Below, piece after piece: positions 6,338 through 7,473 of a stretch of DNA of 7,473 bases. This stretch comes from an uncultured Eubacteriales bacterium. GTDB taxonomy: Bacteria > Bacillota > Clostridia > Oscillospirales > Oscillospiraceae. The notes beneath the pieces are model-generated. The model searched no databases, was not told the origin of the DNA, and worked only from the letters and a program-made list of their open reading frames with translations. The position numbers were made by a program, and so were the translations under genes. Numbering within the stretch: position 1 is the stretch's first letter; the number at the start of each line of letters is the position of its first letter. Location of the stretch: assembly GCA_900551495.1 (NCBI GenBank), contig URWG01000091.1:1-7473 (forward strand), in the 5' to 3' direction.

Positions 6338-7410
6338 GTCGTCTCCCCGCTTTCGCGCAATTTTTCGGCTTGATCGGCGGCAATGAGCGCGTCGATCAGC
6401 TCGTCGAGGTTGCCGTTCATAATGGAGTCGATTTTATAAAGCGTCAGACCGATACGGTGGTCGGTCACGCGGCTCTGCGGGAAGTTATAGGTACGAATTT
6501 TTTCGTTGCGCATCCCGCTGCCGACCTGACTGCGCCGCTGACCGGAATATGCCGATTCAATGCGCTCCTGCTCCATTTGATAGAGCTTGGACGAGAGCAT
6601 CATCATGCATTTTTCGCGGTTTTGAAACTGACTGCGCTCCTCCTGACAGGCGACGACGATGCCCGTGGGCTTGTGGATAAGCCGCACAGCGGAGGAGGTC
6701 TTGTTGATGTGCTGCCCGCCTGCGCCGGAGGAGCGGTAGACCTGCATTTCAATGTCCTCGGGACGAATATCGACCTCGGCTTCCTCCATTTCCGGCAGGA
6801 CGGCGACCGTTGCCGTGGAGGTATGGACGCGCCCGCCGGATTCGGTCTCCGGCACGCGCTGCACGCGATGCACGCCCGACTCGAATTTCAGACGGGAAAA
6901 CGCGCCTGTGCCGCGAATTTCAAAATCCGCCTCCTTGATCCCGCCCAGCTCCGTCTCGGCGTAGTTCAGCAGCTCCACGCTCCAGCCGCGGGCGGCGGCG
7001 TAGAGATTGTACATCCGAAACAAGCTGTGCGCGAACAGGGCGCTCTCCTCGCCGCCGACGCCGCCGCGAATCTCCATAATAACGCTCTTGTTGTCGTTCG
7101 GGTCCTGCGGCAGCAGAAGGATCTTCAGCTCCTGCTCCAGCGCCTCGCCGCGCTTCTTTGCGTCGGCAAACTCCTCCTGGCAGAGCGCCTTCAGCTCGGC
7201 GTCGTTCTGCCCACTCATCAACTCCAGCGCGTCCGCCATGTCCTGCTTGGCGCGGCGATAGGCACGGTAGGCGTTCACCAGCGGCTCCAGCTCCTTTTGC
7301 TCGCGCAGGTATGCCGCCGCCTTCCGCGGGTCGGCATAAAAGTCCGGCTGCTCGGTGCGGGCGCAAAGCTCAATATATTTGTCTTCCAATGCGTTCAGCT
7401 TATCTAACAT
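6334..7410 (-). CDS. prfA: Peptide chain release factor 1
   Basis: RF1 recognises UAA and UAG stop codons in the ribosomal A site and triggers release of the finished protein. The 358-residue length is standard. The helical N-terminal domain spans about residues 1-105, followed by IRGGVGGEESALFA (114-127), the stop-codon recognition region with RVPETES (185-191), whose PET fits the P-x-T tripeptide of RF1 rather than the SPF of RF2, and HTSTATVAVLPE (196-207). The catalytic GGQ loop is SSGAGGQHINKTSSAVR (227-243) with GGQ at 231-233. The ATG at 7410 follows an AAGGAG site 5 bases upstream. The prmC methyltransferase gene that often follows prfA is not here; tsaC follows directly with an ATGA overlap. 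prfA itself ends in UGA, read by RF2, so RF1 does not terminate its own synthesis. Confidence 0.97.
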   Translation of the reverse strand: MLDKLNALEDKYIELCARTEQPDFYADPRKAAAYLREQKELEPLVNAYRAYRRAKQDMADALELMSGQNDAELKALCQEEFADAKKRGEALEQELKILLLPQDPNDNKSVIMEIRGGVGGEESALFAHSLFRMYNLYAAARGWSVELLNYAETELGGIKEADFEIRGTGAFSRLKFESGVHRVQRVPETESGGRVHTSTATVAVLPEMEEAEVDIRPEDIEMQVYRSSGAGGQHINKTSSAVRLIHKPTGIVVACQEERSQFQNREKCMMMLSSKLYQMEQERIESAYSGQRRSQVGSGMRNEKIRTYNFPQSRVTDHRIGLTLYKIDSIMNGNLDELIDALIAADQAEKLRESGETT

Positions 7411-7423
7411 GGATGCTCCTTAC

Positions 7424-7443
7424 GGGAAATACCGAAATTTCCC
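7424..7443 (-). repeat. Hairpin in the prfA leader, directly before the ribosome binding site
   Basis: GGGAAAT (7424-7430) pairs perfectly with ATTTCCC (7437-7443) around a 6-base loop. On the mRNA it sits 2 bases before the AAGGAG of prfA and, if the promoter at 7448-7456 is right, at or very near the 5' end of the transcript. No T run follows, so it is not a terminator. It could protect the 5' end or modulate access to the ribosome binding site. Confidence 0.5.
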
Positions 7444-7447
7444 TTTT

Positions 7448-7456
7448 ATTCTATCA
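7448..7456 (-). promoter_or_regulatory. Putative extended -10 promoter for the prfA operon
   Basis: The minus strand reads TGA followed by TAGAAT, an extended -10 with a 5/6 hexamer. A -35 box would lie at or past the right edge and cannot be judged. The start point would be about 7441-7443, at the foot of the leader hairpin. Confidence 0.4.
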
Positions 7457-7473
7457 GAATTTCTGCGGCTTTT

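Noticed and set aside
6313..7407. Open frame on the plus strand (364 codons) covering almost exactly prfA.
   Set aside because: It mirrors prfA codon by codon from high GC content; prfA is certain from GGQ and P-x-T motifs.

Overview
The window looks like ordinary chromosome from a GC-rich anaerobic Firmicute, most likely a gut Clostridia of the Oscillospiraceae/Ruminococcaceae type. This is inferred from strong AGGAGG-type ribosome binding sites, the clostridial look of the proteins, a molybdenum hydroxylase operon and tight gene packing. No mobile element, CRISPR array, tRNA or rRNA is visible. I did not find a convincing new system; the interest lies in two reading-frame anomalies and some short RNA structures.

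Left part (1-2695): a leftward xanthine dehydrogenase operon, xdhA (molybdopterin subunit) followed by xdhB (FAD subunit, cut by the window edge). xdhA is broken: its first 677 or so codons and its last 85 or so codons are in different frames, with the break near positions 383-406. The catalytic glutamate lies beyond the break. Divergent from it is mocA, a molybdopterin nucleotidyltransferase that probably makes the cofactor of this enzyme. The 268-bp divergent region holds a plausible promoter on each strand and two inverted repeats in the xdhA leader.

Middle (3284-3326): a strong hairpin with T tracts on both sides separates the convergent mocA and the leftward housekeeping operon.

Right part (3327-7473): a leftward operon in the order prfA (release factor 1), tsaC (threonylcarbamoyl-AMP synthase for tRNA t6A), coaE (dephospho-CoA kinase) and an M18 aminopeptidase. 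The first two junctions are 4-base ATGA overlaps. At the third junction there is no stop codon at all: coaE reads in frame into the complete M18 aminopeptidase, yet a good internal ribosome binding site and ATG remain at the join. prfA has a possible extended -10 promoter and a short leader able to fold into a hairpin just before its ribosome binding site.
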